Below, in pieces: positions 44,020 through 52,978 of a DNA stretch of 64,000 bases; within the stretch, counting starts at the first letter, position 1; each line of letters starts with the position of its first letter. A model generated the notes under the pieces. That model saw nothing but the letters and a program-made list of their open reading frames with translations. It did not search any database and was not told where the DNA came from. The stretch lies in the NCBI GenBank assembly GCA_019022495.1, contig JAFEKR010000011.1:620001-684000 (forward strand). Reading direction: 5' to 3'. Both the position numbers and the translations under genes were made by a program. This DNA is from Epichloe hybrida. Taxonomy: Eukaryota > Ascomycota > Sordariomycetes > Hypocreales > Clavicipitaceae.

Positions 44020-44651
44020 ATGGATGAAAATCTGCCTGATAACGAAGCCATTACTGTTCCAGTCCCCGCAGTCGACGTGACAGCTGAGGTACGAAATAAG
44101 GCTTTGCAGGCCGCAAATATCACCCATTTTGTTGTTCAGTGAGTAGAGGCCAAATAATGCAGTGTCTGATGTAACATACTAATAATGCTCGCTCAGACTC
44201 TCCGATATGCGCACATTGATTCGCTCATGCAGACCATTGCAGACGTTTCCTACGACTCCAATAAACCTTGGCCATTTTGGTTTTTCATTGGGAAGATTGT
44301 TTCCAAGGCATCACTTGACGACGAAGATCGACTCGAGTGGTTCAATGCTGTTCGAGTTCGCACAAGAGAGTTCATTGCATTCTCCGACACGAGCATCCCA
44401 AACCAGGATAGACCAATTCATGGCGGAAGAGGTATAGAAGTTGTTGAGGTAGACTTCCCAAAACCGCAGCCAGGTGAGAATATCAAGTTATTCTGGAAGC
44501 CTGCCAGAGGTATCATCTGCCAGAAAGTGGAGAACTGTAAGTGCACAATGCTTGCTTGATCCTTGGTCAAATCCTCCAATTGTTTATCTAATCTTATCTT
44601 GTTGTGGTATGTACAGGGTTAGATTTCAAATCGGGCCCGAACTGTGACTAG
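44020..44651 (+). CDS. Orphan three-exon gene, unknown function
   Basis: Exons 44020-44088, 44197-44536 and 44617-44651 would give 147 aa. Intron 1 has donor GTACGA, a perfect TACTAAT-type branch (near 44177) and acceptor CTCAG; intron 2 has donor GTAAGT and acceptor TACAG. Both introns keep the frame open. The protein is acidic at the N-terminus and contains KPWPFWFFIGKIVSKASLDDEDRLEWF and HGGRGIEVVEVDFPKPQPG. It has no signal peptide, membrane helix or family I recognise. It sits between a LINE fragment and a frameshifted kinase-like gene, so it could itself be young or decaying. Confidence 0.45.
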
Positions 44652-44678
44652 AAAGGCTCAGATTATCATTACAACTCT

Positions 44679-44730
44679 AAAGAGTGCGCTAAAAATAATT
44701 TGGCGTACTCTGGAGAATAGCGCACTCTTT
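44679..44730. repeat. 13-bp perfect inverted repeat (hairpin)
   Basis: AAAGAGTGCGCTA (44679-44691) and its exact complement TAGCGCACTCTTT (44718-44730) flank a 26-bp loop. TACGGATCCGTA follows directly. Could be a terminator-like hairpin or the ends of a tiny mobile element; no target duplication is visible. Confidence 0.6.
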
Positions 44731-45100
44731 ACGGATCCGTAGACAGTATAAAGTAAACTCTTCACCTATATCCACAGCTAACTTGTACCTATGTACGAGC
44801 CCTCGTCTTGAGTGCGCCAGCGCAACTGCCGACCGCGTCAACCGCCCTACTCACGATCACGACACAACAGCCAAAATCCGTCCCTCCGGCTCACCCCTTC
44901 CCGACCCGCGATAATCGACGTGACGCTCCTGCTCTCAAATCATCTCGCAAACGACAAGAGCATCGTTCGCCAGTTCTAGCCTGGTCACCCGGCCTCGCGG
45001 TCCTACTCGCCACTCCCGTTCGTCACATCCACGAGACCTTCAGGGATTGCTTACCATCTATACCCTGAAACCCTCCACAGCATCCTCACATTTCGTCGCC

Positions 45101-46683
45101 ATGACGAATACATTACAACTCTCAACACTGGGTCCAGTCACACTTGAATGGGCCCTCGCCGAGGAAAGGAATGTCATCAAATTGGCCACCTACGAGCCCG
45201 CTGTTAACAGGTTTGTCCAAGATCTCTGGTCACAAAAGGTCACTCTCGAGAAACTGGTCAGATACCACATGAACCTGGGGATGCGGTACGAATGCACCGT
45301 GCTGCCGCCCCAGAACTGGATCCAAGGCGGTTTCAATGTCTGCGTTTTGGCGGAGGTCAGCAGCCTTGCAGGGAAAAAAAACCTCCCAGATCATCCTTCG
45401 CTGTCCTATGCCACATAAACTCGCCGAGGCTCGATATCCTGGGACTATTGATGAGAAGACGGGTTGCGAGGTCGGGGCGTATGCTTGGGTTCAGGATAAA
45501 TGCCCAGAGATTCCCATACCACACCTCTTTGGCTTCGGTTTAAGCAACGGTCAACATGTAAGGCTTACATTCCCCTTTCTTGCGCCATGGCATGTTTTGA
45601 TGTCAGGAAGTTTACCCACTCAAAAAATATGCCACTGCTCGCCCGGATCGTTCGACGCTGCTGGCGCCTCGTCTATAGCCTGTTTCGACTTCCGCTCCTC
45701 TCCGAATACATCCAGAGCTATCCAGACTGCAATCTTACTTCAGCGTACATGTTGCTCGAATACCTTGGACCGGATACTGGCCGCATGCTTTCCAATACCT
45801 TTGATGCTGAACGGGGAGACTTGGAGAAAAGACAGCGTCTATTTAAAGGCATTTCTCGAATCATTCTCTCGTTAGCAAAGATTCCGCAGTCGAGGATCGG
45901 GTCTTTTTGCTTTAACAACAACGGGATCGTCACACTAACAAACCGACCCCTCTGCTGCTCGACCATGATCCTTGAGAACGATACTGGCGCTAGGTCTATG
46001 CAAAGGAGTAACACTTATACGTGTACCGATGCTTATGTTTCAGACATGCTTGACCTTCATGATCAACGATTCTTGAGCGAGCCAAACGCGGTTCAAGATG
46101 AGCAAGATTGCTATTTCCAGATATCGATCAAGACTCTCCTCCGACTCTATTCTCATTCCTTTATTCAAAAAAAAAATTCCGACAAGGTCCATTCCTCCTT
46201 CAGCTAACCGATTTTCACGCAAGCAATCTAATGGTTGACCAGGAATGGAATGTTACAGGCTTAATAGACCTTGAGTGGATCTGTGCTCTCCCCTCTGAGA
46301 TGCTCCAGGTACCATACTGGCTAACAGGTCAGGCAATTGATGGGCTCACGGGCGAGAGTCTCACCGAATTCGACCAGGTCAGACAAGAATTCTTGCGCAT
46401 ATTCGAAGAAGAGGAGGAGTCATTTCGCGCTCATGCTTTCAATTTGACCCAGGTCATGCGAGAGACATGGGATTCAAAAGGAGTGTGGTTTTGGTATTGT
46501 CTATCTTCTGTTAATGCCATGTACTTCCTCCTTGAGGCGCACATATTGCCGGCGAGATCCCTGTCGCCAGAGACCGAGAGAATCCTCTCGAAATTCTGGA
46601 GTCGAGATTCAGAAGCTATTGTGAAGGCGAAGGTCGAAGATCGGAAGGCGTACGAGGAGGAGGTCCGCAGGTTGTTCCTGTGA
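45101..46683 (+). pseudogene. Frameshifted APH/choline-kinase-like phosphotransferase
   Basis: The gene encodes the large fungal family of aminoglycoside-phosphotransferase-like proteins. Recognisable pieces are MPHKLAEARYPGTIDEK, AYMLLEYLGPDTGRML, LTDFHASNLMVDQEWNVTGLIDLEW (catalytic HxxxxN...D) and YWLTGQAIDGL. One intron (45558-45610, GTAAGG donor) is evident. The frame is broken twice in A-runs: A8 at 45374-45381 has one base too many, and A10 at 46167-46176 has one base too few (or two too many). Without correction the longest product stops after about 106 codons. Sequencing error, recent pseudogenisation or slippage at poly-A are all possible. Confidence 0.75.
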
Positions 46684-47219
46684 ATTATGAAAGAATGTGG
46701 GAGGCCAAGCAATGTGTCTTTGGCAGTGCATGAAGGAAGCGCTGCCCGGAGGCTCAGGTGATGGACGGGAAGCCATTGTCCGTGCTTCAAACAGTGGGTG
46801 AAAGATGGCTTCAACATGGTCCTCTCGAAGAAAAGAACGGGAAGGAGTAATGGCCCATAGCGTAGCATTTTTCCCTTGTGGTCTACCTAATAGTTGCGTA
46901 AGAACCTACAAGGTGTGCTCAATACCAAAAGATCCGTCAATGCTAGCCGCTGCTAACATTGCACCTTACAATTGATTATAACGCCTGCCACCTAGGGCTC
47001 ACTTCGTTGGCCCCGTCCACAGTGCCTCACAAAGTGGCTGTACCTCAAGAACTTGTTTTAGAAAGGAAGTGAAACCACTTAGGTTTTCCCTCTTGATCAA
47101 GCTGTAGTTCCTACCCTTGAGTCAATACTGCCTCTCCACGTGTGAATTGAATTCGGCCTCGTGAAAATATTCACAAACAAAATGAAAATTACATACGCCT
47201 CTTGATAAGCACGTAGAAT
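46684..47219. other. Convergent intergenic region
   Basis: 3' flanks of the kinase-like pseudogene and the DNA glycosylase gene. No feature is seen. Confidence 0.6.
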
Positions 47220-48640
47220 TCACCTCTGAAGACGGGCCGATCGTCTCCTACCAGATGACAAGTCTGCATCTGGCTGAAGATCTGGTTTATTGTACTCCTC
47301 CTCCTCCCTCCTCACCTTGATCATGCGTTTCTTTTTTGTAGGCGGCTGGTCAAGGTCAGCAGCCCCTTTCGCTTCCATCTTCTGTTTGCGCAATTTCTTC
47401 ACTGTCATTCCCTCCTTTTCCTCCTCTTCTTCGACCTTGACAGGCTCCGCTTTCACGCCAGGTACAACTTGCCCAGTCTTCTTCTGCACGCCTGGAGCGA
47501 AGCAACTTGTTCGGCCGCCCACGGTAATAAATGACAGCTTCAACCCGTTGGGAAGTTTAGTCGCAGCGCCCTTGTCGCCTTTTCCCCAGCGGTAATTGAA
47601 TAACCAGTGCTCCGGGAACTCATCCGAGTCGCCTAATTTGTCCACCGCTGTTTGACAAACATATCGAATGGCTTCGTACAACTTCTTGATCTCCGCATCA
47701 CTGAAGCTATCACTGTACTGCTCCGGATGGAGTTTCGCCTGATACAGAGTCTCGTCGGCGACCCAGTTTCCTATGCCGCTAATCATAACTTGGTCAAGGA
47801 GGAGTGCCTTGACAGGGACGTGGCGGTTTTTCATCTTGCCGCGGAGGTAGTCCTCGGTGAACTTATCCGTATCTATGACGGGGTCTGGCCCATTCTCCAT
47901 GAGAGGCGAGTGTTTTCGGATGTCGACGCCAGAACAATCGACGAGTCGAACTCGACCGAAGCGCCGAGCGTCTGTGAAGGCGACTTCTACAGGGGGTTTG
48001 CCGTCCGTCGTGAGTCGGAATTTCCAGAATTTAGGGGGCCATTGAGCGAGGTCACTCTCTTTGAGCTTCTTGTAGTAGTTTGTGTATGCTGTCTTCTCGC
48101 CCTTGATATGTACCCATCCTGCTCTAGTCAGTACGGGCGGTTGTGAGCCGATCTGAATTCAGCGGTAACACACACACCTGTCATTCCAAAGTGCATGACC
48201 AGGTGTGGAGGTTTGTCTAATATTATCCTGCGTACGATGAGCGCACCGTTATATGTTTCAAGGGGGTTTGGGGGCCTGACCAGAAATACTTTCCTTGACT
48301 GCCTGCCGAGACTACCTGTTTGGGGGCGGTTGTAAGTATGTAAGCTTATCAAGCTACATACGAAATAACACAGTGGCAAATTAAAAAAGATGAGAACTCT
48401 CCACCAAGGGAATTATCACATCATACTTTTTTCCCCTTCAAGGCAGCTTCAACAGCCGCACCTGTGGTTCCCACCTTGCCAAAGACATTGCCATCGTCTA
48501 TGGCAGATGCGTCCTTGATCTTCTTGCCAACCAAGTGGAGGCGGAGAAAGTGAACGATACGAGCGACTTGCATTGACCGTCAGTAATAGCTCACCATTAT
48601 GAGTGCAGGTGTTATCCGCACCTTCTGCTATCTCGGGCAT
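47220..48640 (-). CDS. Formamidopyrimidine-DNA glycosylase (Fpg/Nei family)
   Basis: Five exons (48640-48622, 48566-48427, 48315-48281, 48227-48178, 48118-47220) encode 380 aa. The start is fixed by the catalytic N-terminus MPEIAEV, in which Pro2 forms the Schiff base after Met removal and Glu3 assists. An upstream in-frame ATG (48652) would destroy this end. Other landmarks are HFGMTGW, the DARRFGRV segment, and the helix-two-turn-helix region (LLLDQVMISGIGNWVADE). The zinc finger of bacterial Fpg is replaced, as in plant and fungal enzymes, by a zincless motif and a Lys/Glu-rich tail. It excises oxidised purines in base excision repair. It shares a divergent promoter with the snoRNA host gene. 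Confidence 0.93.
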
Positions 48641-48856
48641 CTTCGTTTTCATGAGACGAGTGAGAAGTGAGTGTGAGAGTGAATCTCACGTGCTGCCACG
48701 CTTCTTACACGAAACCCCGTGACCTGCTTACGTGACCCAGAGCTCCCGACTCCACTGCCTTCTCCACAACGAAAGACAATTTTGTTCGCGCCAGCAATTT
48801 TCTTTTCCACCTTCTTCTTGCTCCTTCACTACACACACAAACATCCCGAGCAGATT
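48641..48856. promoter_or_regulatory. Divergent promoter of the DNA glycosylase and the snoRNA host gene
   Basis: Contains the palindrome CACGTG (48687-48692) and TTACGTGA (48728-48735), candidate bHLH/bZIP sites. Exon 1 of the host transcript probably lies between about 48760 and 48856 and ends at the GTAAGT donor at 48857. Exact start sites are unknown. Confidence 0.4.
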
Positions 48857-48901
48857 GTAAGTTTCAAATGCAATTGAGCTTTGCATCCCCTTTCCATCCT
48901 C

Positions 48902-48996
48902 GCTTCCTGATGACACAATCAAACCGCAAACTAGAGTCTTTGACCTCTTTCGGAATGAAAACTCTGTTTTTTTTACACGTCAGTCTGAAAAGAAGC
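48902..48996 (+). ncRNA. C/D-box snoRNA candidate 1 (intron 1)
   Basis: C box CTGATGAC (TGATGA 48908-48913), D box CTGA (48985-48988) and a 5-bp terminal stem GCTTC/GAAGC (48902-48906 with 48992-48996) that brings them together. The bases before box D, TTTACACGTCAGT, are nearly complementary to the conserved 25S stretch CTGACGTGCAAA (snR60/U80 target region; one mismatch). The upstream segment GCAAACTAGAGTC is complementary to 25S GACTCTAGTTTG. rRNA comparison is from memory. Confidence 0.65.
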
Positions 48997-49167
48997 TGTC
49001 TTCTGACTGTCAAGAATCAAACATTGCAACTGTACCTAACGGAGCTGGTCGTGCTAACCTCGAATCTTCAGGGTCTCAAGTTCAAGTGAACAAACGAATG
49101 GATTCCTGTAGCTCGCAATTAAATGGTATGTGACACCGTCCCTCTGCAAACACACGTCGCCCCCGCC

Positions 49168-49265
49168 TGGTTCCTGATGATCATTTTCGTATCAATATAC
49201 GCTGGAAATTACCGGCTGAGAATTCTTTCTTTGACGATATTTAATGGCTATTTCTGATTGTACCA
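49168..49265 (+). ncRNA. C/D-box snoRNA candidate 2 (intron 2)
   Basis: All four boxes are visible: C TGATGA (49175-49180), D' CTGA (49216-49219), C' TGACGA (49232-49237) and D CTGA (49254-49257). A short outer stem TGGT/ACCA flanks them. The segment before D' contains AATATACGCT, complementary to the conserved 18S AGCGTATATT, followed by an imperfect match to 18S GGTAATTCC; the target position is unresolved. Confidence 0.6.
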
Positions 49266-49383
49266 CGACTTCTTCACTCTTCATTGATGCTTGCTTTGGT
49301 TGAAGACGCTTATGCTAACATCCATCAAGATTTTTAGACAAGGTATGCATGCATGAACGAACGCACTCGTCCTGCACCAACCT

Positions 49384-49480
49384 TTTATGATGAAGCGGCA
49401 CTGGGCTCCGAAGAAAAAGAAACCATGAGCAAGAAAAGCCACTTTGCGGCAGGCCTAGAAACCCTCGCCCACTGATCCGG
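49384..49480 (+). ncRNA. C/D-box snoRNA candidate 3 (intron 3)
   Basis: C box ATGATGA (TGATGA 49388-49393) and D box CTGA (49472-49475), spacing 78 bases. The outer stem is weak and no rRNA target was recognised, so it could be an orphan guide. Confidence 0.45.
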
Positions 49481-49641
49481 CATCATCATCACTTGTCATT
49501 GCATAAGCTGTACATGCAGATAAACTGACACCTGTCCAACAATAGTGTCTGGTATTGATGTGTTACGTCGTAGTGGTGCTGCGTGCATCACAGTCTTTCA
49601 ATAGTAAGCCATCCCCCCTTCACACACCTCCATCCCTCCTG

Positions 49642-49732
49642 CCTTCCTGATGATACAGATGACGAGTCTTATTCGAGTTTTCGATGCAGACATTTAATCT
49701 TTTTTATACCATTCATGCTTCACTGAATAAGA
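49642..49732 (+). ncRNA. C/D-box snoRNA candidate 4 (intron 4)
   Basis: C box CTGATGAT (TGATGA 49648-49653) and D box CTGA (49723-49726), 70 bases apart, inside the intron 49604-49793. The guide before box D (ACCATTCATGCTTCA) has no rRNA target that I recognise. Confidence 0.5.
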
Positions 49733-49837
49733 AAACACACACTTTTCACGTTGATACGAACTACTCGATCTGTTCCGTGCTAACAAGTAACAGATTTCCT
49801 ACTGGTTAGTTCTTCCATCGCCATGTGCGACCAAGCC

Positions 49838-49930
49838 TCAGCCTGATGAACGCGAATGAAAATGACAAGCATATGTCTGAGCTTCGGCGGCGACGACAAA
49901 TCATCCGCATTTTTTCTGATTGTTACGGCG
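49838..49930 (+). ncRNA. C/D-box snoRNA 5, U27/snR74-like (intron 5)
   Basis: C box TGATGAA (49844-49850), D' CTGA (49877-49880), D CTGA (49916-49919). The sequence before D', GACAAGCATATGT, pairs with the 18S 5' segment CATATGCTTGTC over 12 bases. Counting five bases up from D' lands on the A of CATA, which is A28 in yeast 18S numbering, the known site of snR74 (human U27). This makes it the best supported member of the cluster. The D guide target was not recognised. Confidence 0.75.
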
Positions 49931-50065
49931 CTGCCATATTTTGGTGCCATATTTGTGCAGGGCATTTTGCTGACTTTACCAAAGACATTGGCAGAGCCAC
50001 CCTTGCAATGAGCTCTTTATTCATGTAAGTTGTCTGAGCTTTGTTCTTCTCAATCACCGCTTCAC

Positions 50066-50160
50066 TACTCATATGATGTTACAAATATCACGACGGTCAA
50101 CTTAGCCATATGCATTGATGACAACGCCTGTGACAAGGCACCTTCTCCTGACACTCTTCA
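50066..50160 (+). ncRNA. C/D-box snoRNA candidate 6 (intron 6)
   Basis: C-like box ATGATGTT (TGATGT 50074-50079), internal C' TGATGA (50116-50121) and D CTGA (50148-50151), in the intron beginning at the GTAAGT donor 50025. D' and the target are unclear. Confidence 0.5.
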
Positions 50161-50300
50161 CCTTCAACACTAACTTTTGTTGCCATTCAAACTTTGTGTC
50201 CCTGTACTAACTTGGAAAGGAATGATGTGACTGTAAAAAATTTGCGTGGTGTTGCGGTGTTCGGCGACGACGGTGTGTATTTATTACAAGCGAGCCACCG

Positions 50301-51365
50301 ACGGCCACTGTGCCAGTGTCTATCTAGTCCAGGCTGCTACAAAATGAATCAGACAAAACTTGAAACGGAATTGATACAAAAGCGAGCGTTGTTTCTTTGT
50401 GTTTCTCCTCCCATATGCACTGCCCGTCCCGATTCCCTAGAACGCCCACCTCCCATTCCTTACATGGAGTCCTCACGCCTGCAACCTTATCCTGAATGCA
50501 TCCAATGTCACAACAGCTGCGAAATACTCAAGAGGCGGAATAGATGAAAGAGTCAGCATCGTCAGACTGCGGGTTTGTGTCTTCACTTGGACCATTGGAT
50601 TTTAGGATTCTGTGCGGCGGCACCTGAGACAGATATCAAGCGGCCTGATCTGATGACGCCGGTCGATGCTGATTTCCGGAGGCAGGGCTGCCAGGATCAT
50701 GCCCCATTCGGGTCCAGAAGCCAGAGTGTCCGTCCACGGCTGTTGATATCCATCTGGAACTCGTCCACGTGCGCCTCCCGGGAAGAAGAACCCTCTGCCG
50801 AGAGCACCCTGTGGAGCTGAAGCTGAATCTGAAGCTGAATTAACTCCTACTTCCTTCCTTCCCTGGCCCTGTGTATGAACCACCCGCGTCTAGTCCGCCT
50901 TCCTCGGCGTCACGACATGTCATCTATTTCCGTCGCCCTCCCATCAGGTTCCTTCTTGCATCATTCTCTGGAGGGGGTTGGGAGGGTGACGACCCGTCCA
51001 GAACGTAGATTGGAGAGAAAAGACGTGTTGAAGCAGCCCAACGGAGCTGCTTGATTATGTGTCCAAATGCGACTATCTTGTGCGAGAAAGATTGGGGGTG
51101 GTGTAAGGCCTTTGATGCACGTCAGATCAGAGTTTGTGATACAGAACAGTAAGGCACGTGATATAACGGGTTTGAAACGCCATGTATAAAATTAGCAAAA
51201 AAAAAGACTATTCCAGTGTAAGCCCAAACATTAGCAACATGATAATTTCGACAAGTAATGTGCACAGCCCCCGCCTGCTATTTGCTGTCGTTTCTCTCCC
51301 ACCCCTGCATATTCATTCGTCCGTCCATCCTTTCAATCACTCTTTCTGCCTAGTGCCCGCCTCAA
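50301..51365. other. Intergenic region snoRNA host / SLM1
   Basis: Downstream flank of the host gene and 3' flank of SLM1. A GAAGCTGAATCT repeat lies at 50818-50838. No gene is supported. Confidence 0.55.
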
Positions 51366-52978
51366 CTATACCGGCGCAAGCTTCTTCTCGCTCGTCACGG
51401 GAGCCGCGGCGGCTTCACCGCCAATCACGCCAGCTTCTTGGGCTGGATGGATGCCTACCACCGTCGTCTTCTCCGCGGGAGATGGCGTGGGAGGGCTCAC
51501 GTGGAGCTTGTCATCCTTCTCAGTGTCCTGAGCCACCAAGGGAGATGATGGCCCGGGCGATTCACCAGCCGGCGAGTTTGGCTCGGCCGGGCCGACGGCG
51601 CCGCAGACTTGCTGGATGACTTGGAACCATTTCTGGGCATCGGCAGGGGTGTGTGCCTTGAAGGAGAGCTCGGTGCTGCCAGTGAGCTTGGAGCTCACGG
51701 TGCCGCTCTTGTCTTTGCCCTTGACATGGAACTTGTCGGTGTTGGTCGCGCCAATGACGGCGTCGGGAAGGTACATGGAGAGCTCAGGCTTGGGATTGTG
51801 GCGAACATCATCAGTGTCTTTGAACTCGTGCAGCCACTTGGACGGGGTGACCACGTAATAGCCGGACGAGTAGCCCCACGACAGCTTGTTTCGCGATTTG
51901 CGCTCCAGGGAGCCTTCGATCAGGGGCTTGGTGGCGACATGGTCCATGTTAGGGAACTGAACCGACTCAATGGAGCGAGGCGGGTCATTGGGGTTGGCCA
52001 GGCGGTCCGCGCTGCGCTGCGTGAAGTTTTTCCACTCAAAGTTCATGGGAACGCACTGAAGCGTACCCAGCATGTCCTGGTACAGGGCGCGTGTCTTCTC
52101 GGCCTGGCCACCGGCGAGCTGGACAAAAGCCTCGACTGCCTGCTGGAAAACTTGGATGACATGGGCCTCGAAAGTCTGGAAGTTGTTCTGAACGGCAACG
52201 AGGTCGTTGTGGTGGTTATTCTCGGCGAGAACCTGATTGCTCAAGCGGTGCAAGACGCCTCTGTGGACAACATAAGGGTCGTCGCCAGCGTTTAGTTTCC
52301 CGCCGGCAGAATCATAAGACGCAGTCTGTTGGCCGAGAAGCTCAATCTGCTTCTGCGTCATGTTGCGTAGTTTCTCGACTTCTTTGGCACTGGTTTGCGC
52401 ACCGCTCTGCAGTTCCTTGGATTTGTGCTTGATCTCCTTGTGAAGACGTTCGAGAATGGGCAAGACGGAGCCTTTGAGGCTTTTCTCAGTCTCGAGATTA
52501 GTATTGATTTGAGCCTGGGTGTTGGAGCGCATGTTCTCAAAGAATCCAGCAATGCCCCCAAGGGTCTGGTCGAAGTGATGGCCCTCGCGAAGCGGGTTGG
52601 AAATGGTCTGTCGTCGAAAAATCAGCGACTTGTTCGCCGCGCCAGTATATCACGGGAGAGTCGGGACCCATCATGCCATCCATACCTTCAGAACCTTCTC
52701 ATACTCCTTGGCGTGACGGCCGTGAACTTTCTCCACGGCAGTGATGTAATCCTCGAGATAGCCACAAGCATGCTTCCATGCCTGGAGACGCTCAGCGAGC
52801 AGTCCAGCCGTCTAGCAAAGTAAAGTTTAGTCGGATCCTCGTTTGCTTGTCAAGTACCATTGATTGCACTCACAGTATTGGGGTCAAAGTCGGGGACCGC
52901 ATCGGCAGCATGCGGGCTCGAGCCCGTAGCATCGTGCGAAGACAGCTTCGTCGTAGCTGGAGAAATTGGAGTCGCCAT
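51366..52978 (-). CDS. SLM1-type BAR and PH domain protein (TORC2/eisosome adaptor)
   Basis: Three exons (52978-52874, 52811-52686, 52607-51366) encode 490 aa. Residues about 36-270 form the F-BAR-like helical region (LLAERLQAWKHACGYLEDYITAVEKVHGRHAKEYEKVLK, then long helices). A PH domain spans about residues 305-412 (EGSLERKSRNKLSWGYSSGYYVVTPSKWLHEF to WFQVIQQVCG). A Pro/Ser/Glu-rich tail follows. Yeast Slm1/Slm2 bind PI(4,5)P2, sit in eisosomes and carry stress and sphingolipid signals to TORC2/Ypk1. The domain order and length match, so orthology is likely. Confidence 0.92.

Larger units (their letters stand above)
48760..50300 (+). ncRNA. Spliced non-coding snoRNA host gene
   Basis: A chain of introns with good fungal splice signals: 48857-49071 (GTAAGT, GCTAAC, TTCAG), 49126-49337 (GTATGT, GCTAAC, TTTAG), 49343-49545 (GTATGC, CTGAC, AATAG), 49604-49793 (GTAAGC, GCTAAC, ACAG), 49805-about 49983 (GTTAGT, acceptor unsure) and from 50025 (GTAAGT, CTAAC near 50168; acceptor unsure). 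The exons between them are only 5 to about 58 bases and lack a shared reading frame. Every intron contains one C-box (TGATGA/T) and D-box (CTGA) pair 70-90 bases apart. This is the plan of animal GAS5/UHG-like host genes: the exons are by-products and the introns carry the functional RNAs. Transcript ends are estimates; one exon (49338-49342) is suspiciously short. Confidence 0.6.

Noticed and set aside
48641..48652. Upstream start (MKTK) of the DNA glycosylase
   Set aside because: Fpg enzymes need proline directly after the initiator Met; the ATG at 48640 provides it.
50081..50112. Possible rRNA fragment (ATCACGACGGTC) in snoRNA candidate 6
   Set aside because: It resembles 25S in the sense, not antisense, direction over about 10 bases, so it is probably chance.
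50194..50547. 117-codon plus-strand frame downstream of the snoRNA host
   Set aside because: Residue pattern looks random; no domain, no splice continuity, overlaps the last host introns/exons.
51609..52295. 228-codon plus-strand frame opposite SLM1
   Set aside because: Antisense shadow of the BAR and PH domains.
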